NCBI GenBank assembly: GCA_944387525.1
Contig: CALXFF010000017.1
Coordinates: forward strand, 1 to 40,495
From: an uncultured Clostridia bacterium
GTDB taxonomy: Bacteria; Bacillota; Clostridia; TANB77; CAG-508
Reading direction: 5' to 3'
DNA: 40,495 bases
A model generated the notes under the pieces. It was not told the origin of the DNA. It saw only the letters and a program-made list of their open reading frames with translations, and did no database searches. Shown in pieces: positions 15,883-24,354 of this stretch. Within the stretch, counting starts at the first letter, position 1; every line of letters starts with the position of its first letter. The position numbers and the translations under genes were made by a program.

Positions 15883-16467
15883 GTGGATATAAATCATCTA
15901 AAAGCAGCAATAGAAGCTATCCTTTTTGCAGCAGGAAGACCAGTAGAGAAAAAAGAGCTAATATTAGCAATAGAGGTAAATGAAAACGACCTAGACACAA
16001 TCATATCAAATATGCAGGATGAATATAAAAAAGAAGATAGAGGAATAGAATTAATAAAAGTAAATGAATCATATCAATTAGCAACGAAGACAAACTTGTA
16101 CGAATACATTTATCCTGTATTAGATAAAAGAACAAAACCTAATCTATCAAGTGCAGCACTAGAAACATTAGCAATAATTGCATATAATCCACAAATTACA
16201 AGAGCAGAGATAGAGTCAATTCGTGGAGTTGGAGCAGATGCATGTGTATACAAATTATTAGAATATGGATTAATTAAAGAAGCAGGAAAACTAGATTTAC
16301 CAGGAAAGCCAATGGCATATAAAACAACTGATGAATTTTTAAAAATGTTTGGATATTCTTCTTTAGAAGATTTACCAGATTTACCAAGATATAAATTAGA
16401 TGAAAATCATCAAATAGTAGTTGACGAAATTTTAGAAGAAAATGAAAAATTAGAACAAGAAGAATAA
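15883..16467 (+). CDS. scpB: Segregation and condensation protein B
   Basis: A 194-residue ScpB with two winged-helix domains. Family marks are LKAAIEAILFAAGRPVE at the N-terminus and SAALETLAIIAYNPQITRAE followed by IRGV in the second domain. ScpB binds ScpA and the Smc ATPase to form the condensin-like complex that helps separate new chromosomes. GTG 15883 is chosen because AGAGGTGA lies about 9 bases upstream; the ATG at 15856 lacks a ribosome site. In many Bacillota scpA lies directly upstream; here scpA is absent from the window and a minus-strand gene precedes scpB. proS follows after 41 bases. Confidence 0.9.
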   Translation: MDINHLKAAIEAILFAAGRPVEKKELILAIEVNENDLDTIISNMQDEYKKEDRGIELIKVNESYQLATKTNLYEYIYPVLDKRTKPNLSSAALETLAIIAYNPQITRAEIESIRGVGADACVYKLLEYGLIKEAGKLDLPGKPMAYKTTDEFLKMFGYSSLEDLPDLPRYKLDENHQIVVDEILEENEKLEQEE

Positions 16468-16508
16468 AGAAATTATTAAAATACAAAAAAAGAAAGGATT
16501 GAATTAAT

Positions 16509-17795
16509 ATGAAATTATCACAAACAGGAATGGGAGCTACAAAATTAAACAATATAGACACAATGTATCCAGCACAAAGTATTTTATTACAAACAGGACA
16601 ATTAGTACAATATGGAGCAGGACTATTTGGATATAATACAATACCATTATTGGTAAGAAGAAAAGTAGAACAAATTATAGTAGAAACTTTAAATAAATAT
16701 GGATGTATAGAAACATTATTACCACTATTACAACCAGACACAATATGGAAAAACTCTGGAAGATATGACCAATATGTAAATGATGGAACAATGTTGGTTA
16801 CAGAATCAAACAAAGGAACATTTTGTTTAGCACCAACAGGAGAAGAAGCGGTAGTAGAATTTGCAAGAGAAAAATTAAAATCATATAAAAATTTACCAGT
16901 AACATATTATCAAATTGGAGAAAAATTCAGAAATGAAATTAGAACAAGAGGATATTTATTAAGAGGAAAGTCTTTCCCAATGCTTGATGCATATAGTTTT
17001 GATGAAGATGAAAAAGGAATGGAAAAGTCATATAAAAATATAAGAAAAGCATTTTTAGAAATATTTGAAAGACTAGGTTTAAAAGTAATTCCAATTGTAG
17101 CAGACAATGGAGCTATGGGTGGAAAAAAATCAGAAGAATTTATGCTAATGTCTGAACAAGGTGAGGATAAAATTTTATATGATGAAGAAGCAGGAATTGG
17201 ACTAAATACAGAAATATTAGAAAAAGAAAATTATCAAGAATATCTAAAAGAAGAATATGGAATAGAAGATATTTCAGGATTTAAAGAAATTAGAACTATG
17301 GAATTAGGACATATTTTCCAATTAGGTACTAGATATTCAGAAATGATGAACGGAAAATACATCAACAGAGAAGGAAAAGAAGCATTATATTACATGGGAT
17401 GCTATGGAATAGGAGTTAGCAGAACAGTTGCAGCTTTATATGAAGAATCAATACTAAAAAAGGAAAATGGAGAAATAGAGGGAATTGTTTTACCTGAAAA
17501 TATAGCACCATTTAAAGTCCAAATAGTTCCAAAAATGGAAGATGAAGAAAAACTTGAATTTGCAACAAATTTATATAACAAACTAAAAGAAAATGGTATT
17601 GAAGCGATTTTAGATGATAGAGAAAATATCACAATGGGAATGAAGATAAAGGATTGCAAAATTTTAGGTACACCATATTTAGTTGTTATAGGAAATAAGC
17701 AATCAGGTGATGAATTTGAACTTGAAAATATAAGGACAGGAGAAAAGAAAACAGGAACTTTAAATGATACAAAAAATCTTTTTAAAATATCTTAA
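16509..17795 (+). CDS. proS: Prolyl-tRNA synthetase, short form without editing insert
   Basis: A class II aminoacyl-tRNA synthetase that charges tRNA-Pro in the cytoplasm. Motif 2 (KFRNEIRTRGYLLRGKSF) and motif 3 (YGIGVSRTVAAL) are intact, LAPTGEEAVV is the proline-site loop, and the C-terminal anticodon-binding domain follows (DDRENITMGMKIKDCKILG). The length is 428 residues, whereas the usual bacterial enzyme has about 565-570, because the INS editing domain between motifs 2 and 3 is missing: after GGKKSEEFMLMSEQGEDKI the sequence runs quickly to the HIFQLGTRYS region. Correction of Ala-tRNA-Pro would then need a separate YbaK/ProX-type protein. A ribosome site AAAGGA precedes ATG 16509. 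Confidence 0.92.
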   Translation: MKLSQTGMGATKLNNIDTMYPAQSILLQTGQLVQYGAGLFGYNTIPLLVRRKVEQIIVETLNKYGCIETLLPLLQPDTIWKNSGRYDQYVNDGTMLVTESNKGTFCLAPTGEEAVVEFAREKLKSYKNLPVTYYQIGEKFRNEIRTRGYLLRGKSFPMLDAYSFDEDEKGMEKSYKNIRKAFLEIFERLGLKVIPIVADNGAMGGKKSEEFMLMSEQGEDKILYDEEAGIGLNTEILEKENYQEYLKEEYGIEDISGFKEIRTMELGHIFQLGTRYSEMMNGKYINREGKEALYYMGCYGIGVSRTVAALYEESILKKENGEIEGIVLPENIAPFKVQIVPKMEDEEKLEFATNLYNKLKENGIEAILDDRENITMGMKIKDCKILGTPYLVVIGNKQSGDEFELENIRTGEKKTGTLNDTKNLFKIS

Positions 17796-17959
17796 TAAAA
17801 TATTAAAACATTTTTCACCTAAAAAACACATTTAAACTATTTTTTGATAACAAAAATTGGATAACATATGCATAAATCAAAAAACAGAAAAATATAATAA
17901 CTAGGAAATATAAAATATAGCAAATGAAAAAAACAAAAAACCTAGAAAGGGTGAAGTAA

Positions 17960-18628
17960 ATGAAAAGAAAGAAAATTAAAGAAGAACCAACAGACCTGAT
18001 GGAGATAAAAAACTTTTTAGACTATAACAAAGAATTAAAAGAGAATGATAAAACATTTGAAAAATTAATGTTTATCTATTCAATAGCAATCAAAGAATTA
18101 AAAACAAAAATAGAAATAATACAAGATGAATTTAAATTATTCTATAATTATGACTTAATAGACCATATAAACACAAGAATAAAAAAGCCTGAAAGTATAA
18201 TACAAAAAATGAAAAAGAGAAATTTAGAACTTAATTATCGTGAAATGATAGAAAATATTAATGACATCGCAGGAGTAAGAATAATATGTCCATTAAAAAA
18301 GGATATATTTTCAATTAGAAATTTAGTTAAAAAATTGCCAGGAATAAATATAATTACAGAAAAAGATTATGTGACACATCCAAAAGAAAGTGGATATTCA
18401 AGCTATCATTTAATAGTTGAAGTGCCAGTAACTTTATCACAAAACATAGTATATGTAAAAGTAGAAATTCAAATAAGAACAATTGCAATGGATTTTTGGG
18501 CTAGTCTTGAACATAAGATGAAATATAAACCAGAAGAAGAAATAGATAAAAAATCATCAAAGGAATGGGTGAATTGTGCAAAAGCAATTCAAAAATTAGA
18601 TAATAGAATGATGTTGTTAAATAACTAA
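17960..18628 (+). CDS. RelQ/YjbM-like small alarmone synthetase
   Basis: A 222-residue single-domain (p)ppGpp synthetase of the small alarmone synthetase class, transferring pyrophosphate from ATP to GDP or GTP. Visible marks: NTRIKKPESIIQKM (ATP-site loop), NDIAGVRIICP, YVTHPKESGYSSYHLI and the catalytic strand VEIQIRTIAMDFWASLEH. There is no hydrolase HD domain and no ACT/TGS regulatory part, which separates it from RelA/SpoT. The 331-base distance rules out tight coupling to dnaG downstream. The stop codon is the first triplet of a long palindromic element. GAAAGGGTGA precedes ATG 17960. Confidence 0.9.
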   Translation: MKRKKIKEEPTDLMEIKNFLDYNKELKENDKTFEKLMFIYSIAIKELKTKIEIIQDEFKLFYNYDLIDHINTRIKKPESIIQKMKKRNLELNYREMIENINDIAGVRIICPLKKDIFSIRNLVKKLPGINIITEKDYVTHPKESGYSSYHLIVEVPVTLSQNIVYVKVEIQIRTIAMDFWASLEHKMKYKPEEEIDKKSSKEWVNCAKAIQKLDNRMMLLNN

Positions 18629-18794
18629 CTATAAAAATTATTTTATTTCTCGGCTTCATTTCACACTTTAGCCATTCTAAATATAAAATAAACGAGCCTC
18701 TCGCTACTTTCATCGCGCTTCCTCATTTATTTTATATTAAGAATGGCTACAAGCATTTCAATCGCATTCGAAATTTAATAAATTTTTATAGTTA
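18626..18794. repeat. Long-stem palindromic element A
   Basis: Outer arms TAACTATAAAAATT (18626-18639) and its exact complement (18781-18794); inner arms of 24 bases (18669-18692 and 18726-18749) with one mismatch; a 33-base tip holding CGAGCCTCTCG. The imperfect middle holds CTCGGCTTCATTTCACAC (18649-18666) and ATTTCAATCGCATTC (18755-18769), boxes repeated in the element at 29388. It begins at the relQ stop codon. Apart from this, the 315-base gap to dnaG holds only the terminator at 18834. Confidence 0.8.
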
Positions 18795-18833
18795 ATAGAC
18801 TATGGTAGTGATTAAGAAAAAATACAATAAAAG

Positions 18834-18865
18834 TTGTCAATTTTTAAAAACTTGACAATTTTTTT
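18834..18865 (+). terminator. Rho-independent terminator before dnaG
   Basis: TTGTCAA (18834-18840) pairs with TTGACAA (18852-18858), followed by seven T. It should separate relQ from the dnaG-rpoD unit. Confidence 0.8.
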
Positions 18866-18943
18866 AAGTAATAAGAAGGAATTTATGTCAAATGCGTCGA
18901 ATAATATAAATATGTATATTGAAAAAAGGAAAGGAAGGTAAAA

Positions 18944-20725
18944 ATGCCACGATATAGTGATGAAATTATAGAAGAAGTTAGACAATCAAATGACATAGTA
19001 GATATAATATCACAATATGTGCATTTAAAAAGAAGTGGAAGAAACTACTTTGGATTATGCCCATTCCACAATGAAAAATCACCTTCATTTTCAGTTTCAC
19101 CAGATAAACAAATATTTCATTGCTTTGGATGCGGAGTTGGAGGAAATGTATTTACTTTTTTAATGAAAATAGAAGGAATCAGCTTTGTAGAAGCGGTTCA
19201 AACTTTAGCCGAAAGAGCAAATATACAGTTACCAACTTTAGAAAATAATGTTGACACAGCAAAAGAAATATTAAAAAGTAAAGTACTAAAAGTAAATGAA
19301 GTAGCAGCAAATTTTTATCACGAAAATTTATATCTTCCAGAATCAAAAATTGCTCAAGAGTACATTAAAAAGAGAAAATTAACAAATGAAACATTAATAT
19401 CATTTAAAATCGGATATTCAGGAAAGTTTGATGAACTATATCATAAATTAAAAAAAGAAGGATTTGAAGAGCCTGAAATACTAGAATCTGGTTTAGTTAA
19501 TAAAAATGATAGAGGACAATATATTGATAGATATAGAAATCGTTTAATGTTTCCAATTTGTGATGCAAGAGGAAAAGTCATTGCTTTTGGAGGAAGAGTT
19601 TTAGATGACTCTAAGCCAAAATACATAAATTCACCAGAAAATGTAGCATATAGCAAAGGAAGAACTTTATTTGGACTAAATGTTGCAAAAAAGCAAGGAC
19701 ATTTAAAGCAATTGTTAATTGTGGAAGGATATATGGATGTTATTTCATTACATCAAAGAGGAATAACAAATGTAGTAGCACCACTTGGAACAGCATTAAC
19801 ACAGCAACAAGGATGGTTACTAAGAAAAAATGCAGACCAAATAATTTTAAGTTTTGATTCAGATGAAGCAGGACTTAATGCCAAAATAAGAGCATTAGAC
19901 ATATTACAAGATATGGGATGCGATATAAGAGTATTACAAATGGAGGGTGCAAAAGATCCAGATGAATATATCGTAAAATATGGCAATGCGAGATTTAAAA
20001 ATTTAATAGATAAGGCATTATCAGTGGTAGAGTTTAAAGTTAAAGTATTAAAACAAAATTTAAATCTAGAAAATGTAAATGACAAAATTAAGTTTTTAAA
20101 TGAAATTGCAAAACTTATAGCAAAAATTGACAATAGTATTGAAAGAGAAGTGTACATTGAAAAAATTTCAAAAGAATATGAAATATCAAAAGAGGCAATA
20201 TATGCAGAAGTGAATAAACTTACATATAATAGTTCTAAAAGTGAAAAAATACTAGAAAAAGCAAAGCCAGTTATTAAGCATACTGAAAATAAACAACAAG
20301 TATCTGAAACAATTAAAAGAAGAGAAAATACTGTATTATCAATACTTCTAACTGGAGAATTAAGTTTTTTTGAAATAATAGAAAAAAATATAAAAGTAGA
20401 AGATTTCAAAGATAATATAAATAAAAATATTGCTCAAAAATTGTATGAAGAACTCAGAAAAGGAAATAGTAATATTAATGGGATTATAGATAACTTAAAT
20501 GAGGAAGAACAAGGAAGAATAACAGAAATAATGGCAGATGATTATGAAATAGATGATATGGAAAAAGCAATTGATGATATAATAAAAAGTTATGAAAAAG
20601 ATAAATTAACTAGTAGAAAATTTGAACTTGTAGAACTTATGGAAAATGAGACAGATGCAACAAAGAGAAATACTTTAGGACAAGAATTAAATAATGTAAT
20701 TATTCAAATATCAAAGTTAAAATAG
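18944..20725 (+). CDS. dnaG: DNA primase DnaG
   Basis: The 593-residue replicative primase, which makes RNA primers at the fork. The CHC2 zinc site is Cys39, His42, Cys60 and Cys63 in CPFHNEKSPSF...HCFGCG. The catalytic core follows with GGRVLDDSKPKYINSPE, the TOPRIM motifs VEGYMDVISLHQRG and SFDSDEAG, and a C-terminal helical region that binds the DnaB-type helicase. Length and order are normal. The GGAAGG ribosome site precedes ATG 18944. It is followed by rpoD, the classic macromolecular-synthesis pairing of Bacillota, without rpsU in this window. Confidence 0.96.
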   Translation: MPRYSDEIIEEVRQSNDIVDIISQYVHLKRSGRNYFGLCPFHNEKSPSFSVSPDKQIFHCFGCGVGGNVFTFLMKIEGISFVEAVQTLAERANIQLPTLENNVDTAKEILKSKVLKVNEVAANFYHENLYLPESKIAQEYIKKRKLTNETLISFKIGYSGKFDELYHKLKKEGFEEPEILESGLVNKNDRGQYIDRYRNRLMFPICDARGKVIAFGGRVLDDSKPKYINSPENVAYSKGRTLFGLNVAKKQGHLKQLLIVEGYMDVISLHQRGITNVVAPLGTALTQQQGWLLRKNADQIILSFDSDEAGLNAKIRALDILQDMGCDIRVLQMEGAKDPDEYIVKYGNARFKNLIDKALSVVEFKVKVLKQNLNLENVNDKIKFLNEIAKLIAKIDNSIEREVYIEKISKEYEISKEAIYAEVNKLTYNSSKSEKILEKAKPVIKHTENKQQVSETIKRRENTVLSILLTGELSFFEIIEKNIKVEDFKDNINKNIAQKLYEELRKGNSNINGIIDNLNEEEQGRITEIMADDYEIDDMEKAIDDIIKSYEKDKLTSRKFELVELMENETDATKRNTLGQELNNVIIQISKLK

Positions 20726-20764
20726 GAATAAAGGATAGAACTTGAGAAAGGAATGATAATAAGG

Positions 20765-22228
20765 ATGGCAAAGAAAAAAGAAGAATTAAGTGAAATTGAA
20801 GAAAAAAAGACAACTAATGGTAAAAAAGATACAACAAAAAAAGAAAAGAAAAGTGAAGTAAAGAAAGAAACTACTAAAAAAGAAACAGCAAAGAAAAAGG
20901 ATGAAACAAAAAAAGAAGATAAAAAAAGCACAGACAAAGTAGAGAAAAAAAATAAGGCAGAGAAAAAACAAGATAGCAAAAAAACAAATGACAGTGAAAA
21001 AATAGAAAAAATGGAAAAAGCAAGAAAAATAGCAAAGAAAAAAGCGGTAGAACATGAAAAAGAAAAGGAAAATGAAAAACAAGACAAAGAGCAAAATTTA
21101 ACAGAAGAAAAAAATGGTGATACAAAAAATGAAGAAAAAGATGATGATGCATTAAAAAATGAAAAAGTAAATAATATTTTAAAAAAGGCTAAAGAAAAAG
21201 GAACAATCACCATAGGTGATTTAGCTTCTGAATTAGATGATGTAAATCCAGACCAAATTGATAAAGTATTTGATGCTTTTGAAGAATTAGGAGTGGATTT
21301 ATTAAACGACGATTTAGACGAAGAACCAGATATAGAAGATTTAAAAGAAGTAGAAGATTTAAAATTAGATGAAATTACAGATACAAGTTATGAAGGAATA
21401 AATGTAGACGATCCTGTTAGAATGTATCTAAGAGAAATTGGAAGAATCCCACTTTTAACATATGATGAAGAACTAGATCTAGCAAAAAGAATACTAAAAG
21501 GTGATGAAGAAGCAAAACAAAAATTAGCAGAATCAAACTTAAGATTAGTAGTAAGTATAGCTAAAAAATATGTTGGTAGAGGTATGTTATTCTTAGATTT
21601 GATTCAAGAAGGTAATATGGGATTAATAAAAGCAGTAGAAAAATTTGATTATACAAAAGGATTTAAATTTAGTACTTATGCAACATGGTGGATTAGACAA
21701 GCAATAACAAGAGCAATAGCAGACCAAGCAAGAACAATTCGTATACCAGTTCATATGGTAGAAACAATTAATAAATTAATTAGAACATCAAGACATCTTT
21801 TACAACAAATGGGAAGAGAACCAACCCCAGAAGAAATTGCAGCTGAAATGGAAATACCAGTAGAAAAAGTAATGGAAATTCAAAAAATTGCACAAGATCC
21901 AGTATCTTTGGAAACACCAATTGGTGAAGAGGATGATAGCCATTTAGGTGATTTTATTCAAGATGAAGATAGTCCAGAACCACATGATTCAGCAGCATAT
22001 ACATTGTTAAAAGAACAATTAGAAGAAGTAATGAATACTTTAACACCAAGAGAAGCTAAAGTTTTAAAATTAAGATTTGGACTAGAAGATGGTAAGGCTA
22101 GAACTTTGGAAGAGGTTGGACGTGAATTTGAGGTTACTCGTGAGAGAATTAGACAGATTGAGGCTAAGGCTTTGAGAAAGTTGAGACATCCTAGTAGGAG
22201 TAAGAAGTTGCGTGACTACATGGGCTAA
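20765..22228 (+). CDS. rpoD: Primary sigma factor RpoD/SigA with a charged N-terminal extension
   Basis: The housekeeping sigma-70 factor, 487 residues. Regions 1.2 to 4.2 are complete from about residue 215: [17 protein letters not shown], the core-binding [14 protein letters not shown] and [20 protein letters not shown], the -10 reading [19 protein letters not shown], and the -35 helix-turn-helix [21 protein letters not shown] region 1.1-like segment (about 135-200) is preceded by about 130 residues almost entirely of K, E, D, T and N, longer than in most SigA proteins. ATG 20765 is preferred over ATG 20753 because the latter is directly next to GAAAGGA. It lies 39 bases after dnaG and is co-transcribed with it. 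Confidence 0.95.
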   Translation: MAKKKEELSEIEEKKTTNGKKDTTKKEKKSEVKKETTKKETAKKKDETKKEDKKSTDKVEKKNKAEKKQDSKKTNDSEKIEKMEKARKIAKKKAVEHEKEKENEKQDKEQNLTEEKNGDTKNEEKDDDALKNEKVNNILKKAKEKGTITIGDLASELDDVNPDQIDKVFDAFEELGVDLLNDDLDEEPDIEDLKEVEDLKLDEITDTSYEGINVDDPVRMYLREIGRIPLLTYDEELDLAKRILKGDEEAKQKLAESNLRLVVSIAKKYVGRGMLFLDLIQEGNMGLIKAVEKFDYTKGFKFSTYATWWIRQAITRAIADQARTIRIPVHMVETINKLIRTSRHLLQQMGREPTPEEIAAEMEIPVEKVMEIQKIAQDPVSLETPIGEEDDSHLGDFIQDEDSPEPHDSAAYTLLKEQLEEVMNTLTPREAKVLKLRFGLEDGKARTLEEVGREFEVTRERIRQIEAKALRKLRHPSRSKKLRDYMG

Positions 22229-22231
22229 GGC

Positions 22232-22359
22232 TAATTCAAACAATAATCAGCATCTTGCGTCGTTGAAGATAGTTATTAATTTAATCAACGTACAAATAGT
22301 ACGCCTCATAAATTAATAACTATCTTCGCCTAGCAATATACTAATTCTTGTTTGAATTA
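22232..22359. repeat. Long-stem palindromic element B
   Basis: Outer arms TAATTCAAACAA (22232-22243) and TTGTTTGAATTA (22348-22359); perfect 19-bp inner arms (22265-22283 and 22309-22327); a tip hairpin CGTAC-AAATA-GTACG. It begins three bases after the rpoD stop. The architecture equals elements A and C, but the boxes in its unpaired middle differ. Confidence 0.8.
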
Positions 22360-22411
22360 TTTTGAAATATGAAAATAAAGTATTAGAAAAAGATAAGGAG
22401 TTGGACTATTA

Positions 22412-23476
22412 ATGGAGCAATTTAATGATTTTATAAATAGCATTACATCATTGGAAATATTAGATATTATAATAGCAATAGGAATAATAATAGTATTTAG
22501 AATATTTAGCTCAACAATTGCATATGCAATTATTAGAATGTTTAAATTAAAATCTAAAAAAGCTAAAGATATAAGAGAAAGTGCATTTTATAGCCCATTA
22601 AAAGTATTTTTTATAATTTTAGGAATTTATTTAGCAGTTCTATTTTTAAAGAAACCTTTAAATTTAAATCAAGAGGTAATGGGATATGTCACAATTGCAT
22701 TTGAAATATTAAGTGTAATAGCATTTGCAATAGGACTTGCAAAAAGTTTTACTATAAAATCATCATTAATAGCGAAAATGAGGAAACAATCTAAAAGACA
22801 AATAGATGATACAACAATTGAATTTATTTTGAAAATAGTAAGAGCAGTAATATATATAATTACAGCCTTTATAGTCTTAGCATTACTTAGAATAGATTTA
22901 ACTGGATTAATTGCAGGACTAGGAATAGGTGGAGTAATAGTAACTTTAGCTGCCCAAGATACGGCTAAAAACCTATTTGGAGGTTTTGTGATATTTTTAG
23001 ATAAACCATTCAATGTAGGTGACTGGATTCAAATGGATTCATATGAAGGAACAATAGAAGATATTACATTTAGAACTACAAGAATTAGAACATTTGAAAA
23101 TTCAATCCTAAATGTGCCAAATTCAAAAATTGCAGATTCTGCAGTAATAAATTGGAGTAAAATGGAACGAAGAAGATATAAAGTGAATTTAAGAATAGAA
23201 TTAGGAACATCAGTAGAAAAATTACAAATATTGAAACAAAAAGTTGAAAAAATGCTACATGAAAGAGAAAATATTTTAGATGAAGAAACAATTGTAAGAT
23301 TTGATAATATAAATGAAGAAGGAATAAATATGTTAATATACACATATACAGATTCAGTCGGATATGATAGTTATTTAGCAGAATGTGAAGATATTAATTA
23401 TAAATTAATGAAAATATTAGAAGAAGAGAATATAAAGGTAGCATATGATACACAAAATGTATATGTTAGAAGTTAA
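22412..23476 (+). CDS. MscS-family mechanosensitive channel
   Basis: A 354-residue small-conductance mechanosensitive channel protein that releases solutes on osmotic downshock. Helices at about 15-35, 62-82, 88-110 and 143-165 lead to the pore helix and the signature GLIAGLGIGGVIVTLAAQDT followed by AKNLFGG; the beta domain starts at DKPFNVGDWIQMDSYEGTIE, and the C-terminal alpha/beta part follows. The N-terminal region has one or two helices more than E. coli MscS, as in many Bacillota homologues. It is a single gene with GGAG upstream of ATG 22412 and a terminator after its stop. Confidence 0.9.
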   Translation: MEQFNDFINSITSLEILDIIIAIGIIIVFRIFSSTIAYAIIRMFKLKSKKAKDIRESAFYSPLKVFFIILGIYLAVLFLKKPLNLNQEVMGYVTIAFEILSVIAFAIGLAKSFTIKSSLIAKMRKQSKRQIDDTTIEFILKIVRAVIYIITAFIVLALLRIDLTGLIAGLGIGGVIVTLAAQDTAKNLFGGFVIFLDKPFNVGDWIQMDSYEGTIEDITFRTTRIRTFENSILNVPNSKIADSAVINWSKMERRRYKVNLRIELGTSVEKLQILKQKVEKMLHERENILDEETIVRFDNINEEGINMLIYTYTDSVGYDSYLAECEDINYKLMKILEEENIKVAYDTQNVYVRS

Positions 23477-23502
23477 AAAATCAAATCTGTTAAAAATACA
23501 AC

Positions 23503-23532
23503 AAAAGAGTATCATAAAAGATACTCTCTTTT
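23503..23532 (+). terminator. Rho-independent terminator
   Basis: AGAGTATC (23506-23513), loop ATAAAA, GATACTCT (23520-23527), then CTTTT. Closes mscS. Confidence 0.8.
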
Positions 23533-23632
23533 CAAATTAATATAGAAAATTCACAATTTAGACATAAATTTGAAGTATAATATTACGTAAAATTGAATGT
23601 GTATAAAATAAATAAAAAGGAATGAGGTTAAA

Positions 23633-24310
23633 ATGATTAATGATTGTATTTTAATTGTAGATGATGAAGCAAGAATGAGAAAATTAATAAAGGACTTCTT
23701 AACAGCAAAAGGATATAACACATTAGAAGCAGAAGATGGAGAAAAAGCATTAGAAGTTTTCGAAGCAAATCAAAACAAAATATCATTAATATTGCTAGAT
23801 GTAATGATGCCTAAATTAGATGGATGGTCAGTTTTAAGACAAATTCGTCAAACTTCAAAAGTTCCAATAATAATGTTAACTGCAAGAGGAGAAGAGCAAG
23901 ACGAGTTATTTGGATTTGAATTAGGTGTTGATGAATATATATCAAAACCATTTAGTCCTAAAATATTAGTTGCAAGAGTTGAAGCAATTTTAAAAAGAAC
24001 TGCCCCAGATATAAAAGATGTAAAAGATTATGGCGGAATAGAAATTGATAAAGAAGGAAGAACAGTAAAAGTAGATGGCAAGCCAATTGAACTTAGCCTT
24101 AGAGAATATGAACTATTAACTTATCTTGTAGAAAACAAAGATATTGCTTTATCACGCGATAAAATATTGAATAATGTATGGAATTATGATTATTATGGAG
24201 ATTCAAGAACAATAGATAGTCATATAAAGAAAATACGCCATAAATTAGGTAAAAAAGGTAAATATATAAAAACCATGAGAGGAGTAGGTTACAAATTTGA
24301 AGTAAAATAG
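23633..24310 (+). CDS. OmpR/PhoB-family response regulator
   Basis: A 225-residue DNA-binding regulator. The receiver domain has the acidic pair Asp10-Asp11, phosphorylated Asp56 in LLDVMMPKLDG and Lys105 in EYISKPFSP. The C-terminal winged helix carries the recognition region DSRTIDSHIKKIRHKLG and ends in TMRGVGYKFE, typical of OmpR/PhoB. GGAATGAGGT precedes ATG 23633. The sensor kinase follows after 44 bases, so the pair forms one operon; its targets cannot be read from this window. Confidence 0.94.
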   Translation: MINDCILIVDDEARMRKLIKDFLTAKGYNTLEAEDGEKALEVFEANQNKISLILLDVMMPKLDGWSVLRQIRQTSKVPIIMLTARGEEQDELFGFELGVDEYISKPFSPKILVARVEAILKRTAPDIKDVKDYGGIEIDKEGRTVKVDGKPIELSLREYELLTYLVENKDIALSRDKILNNVWNYDYYGDSRTIDSHIKKIRHKLGKKGKYIKTMRGVGYKFEVK

Positions 24311-24354
24311 CTTAATATTTAAATCTATTTGGCTATGAAAGGGACGAAGTTAAA

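Noticed and set aside
20786-21213. Several minus-strand frames rich in F, S and L opposite rpoD
   Set aside because: They are complements of the lysine/glutamate-rich coding sequence of the sigma factor and lack ribosome sites.
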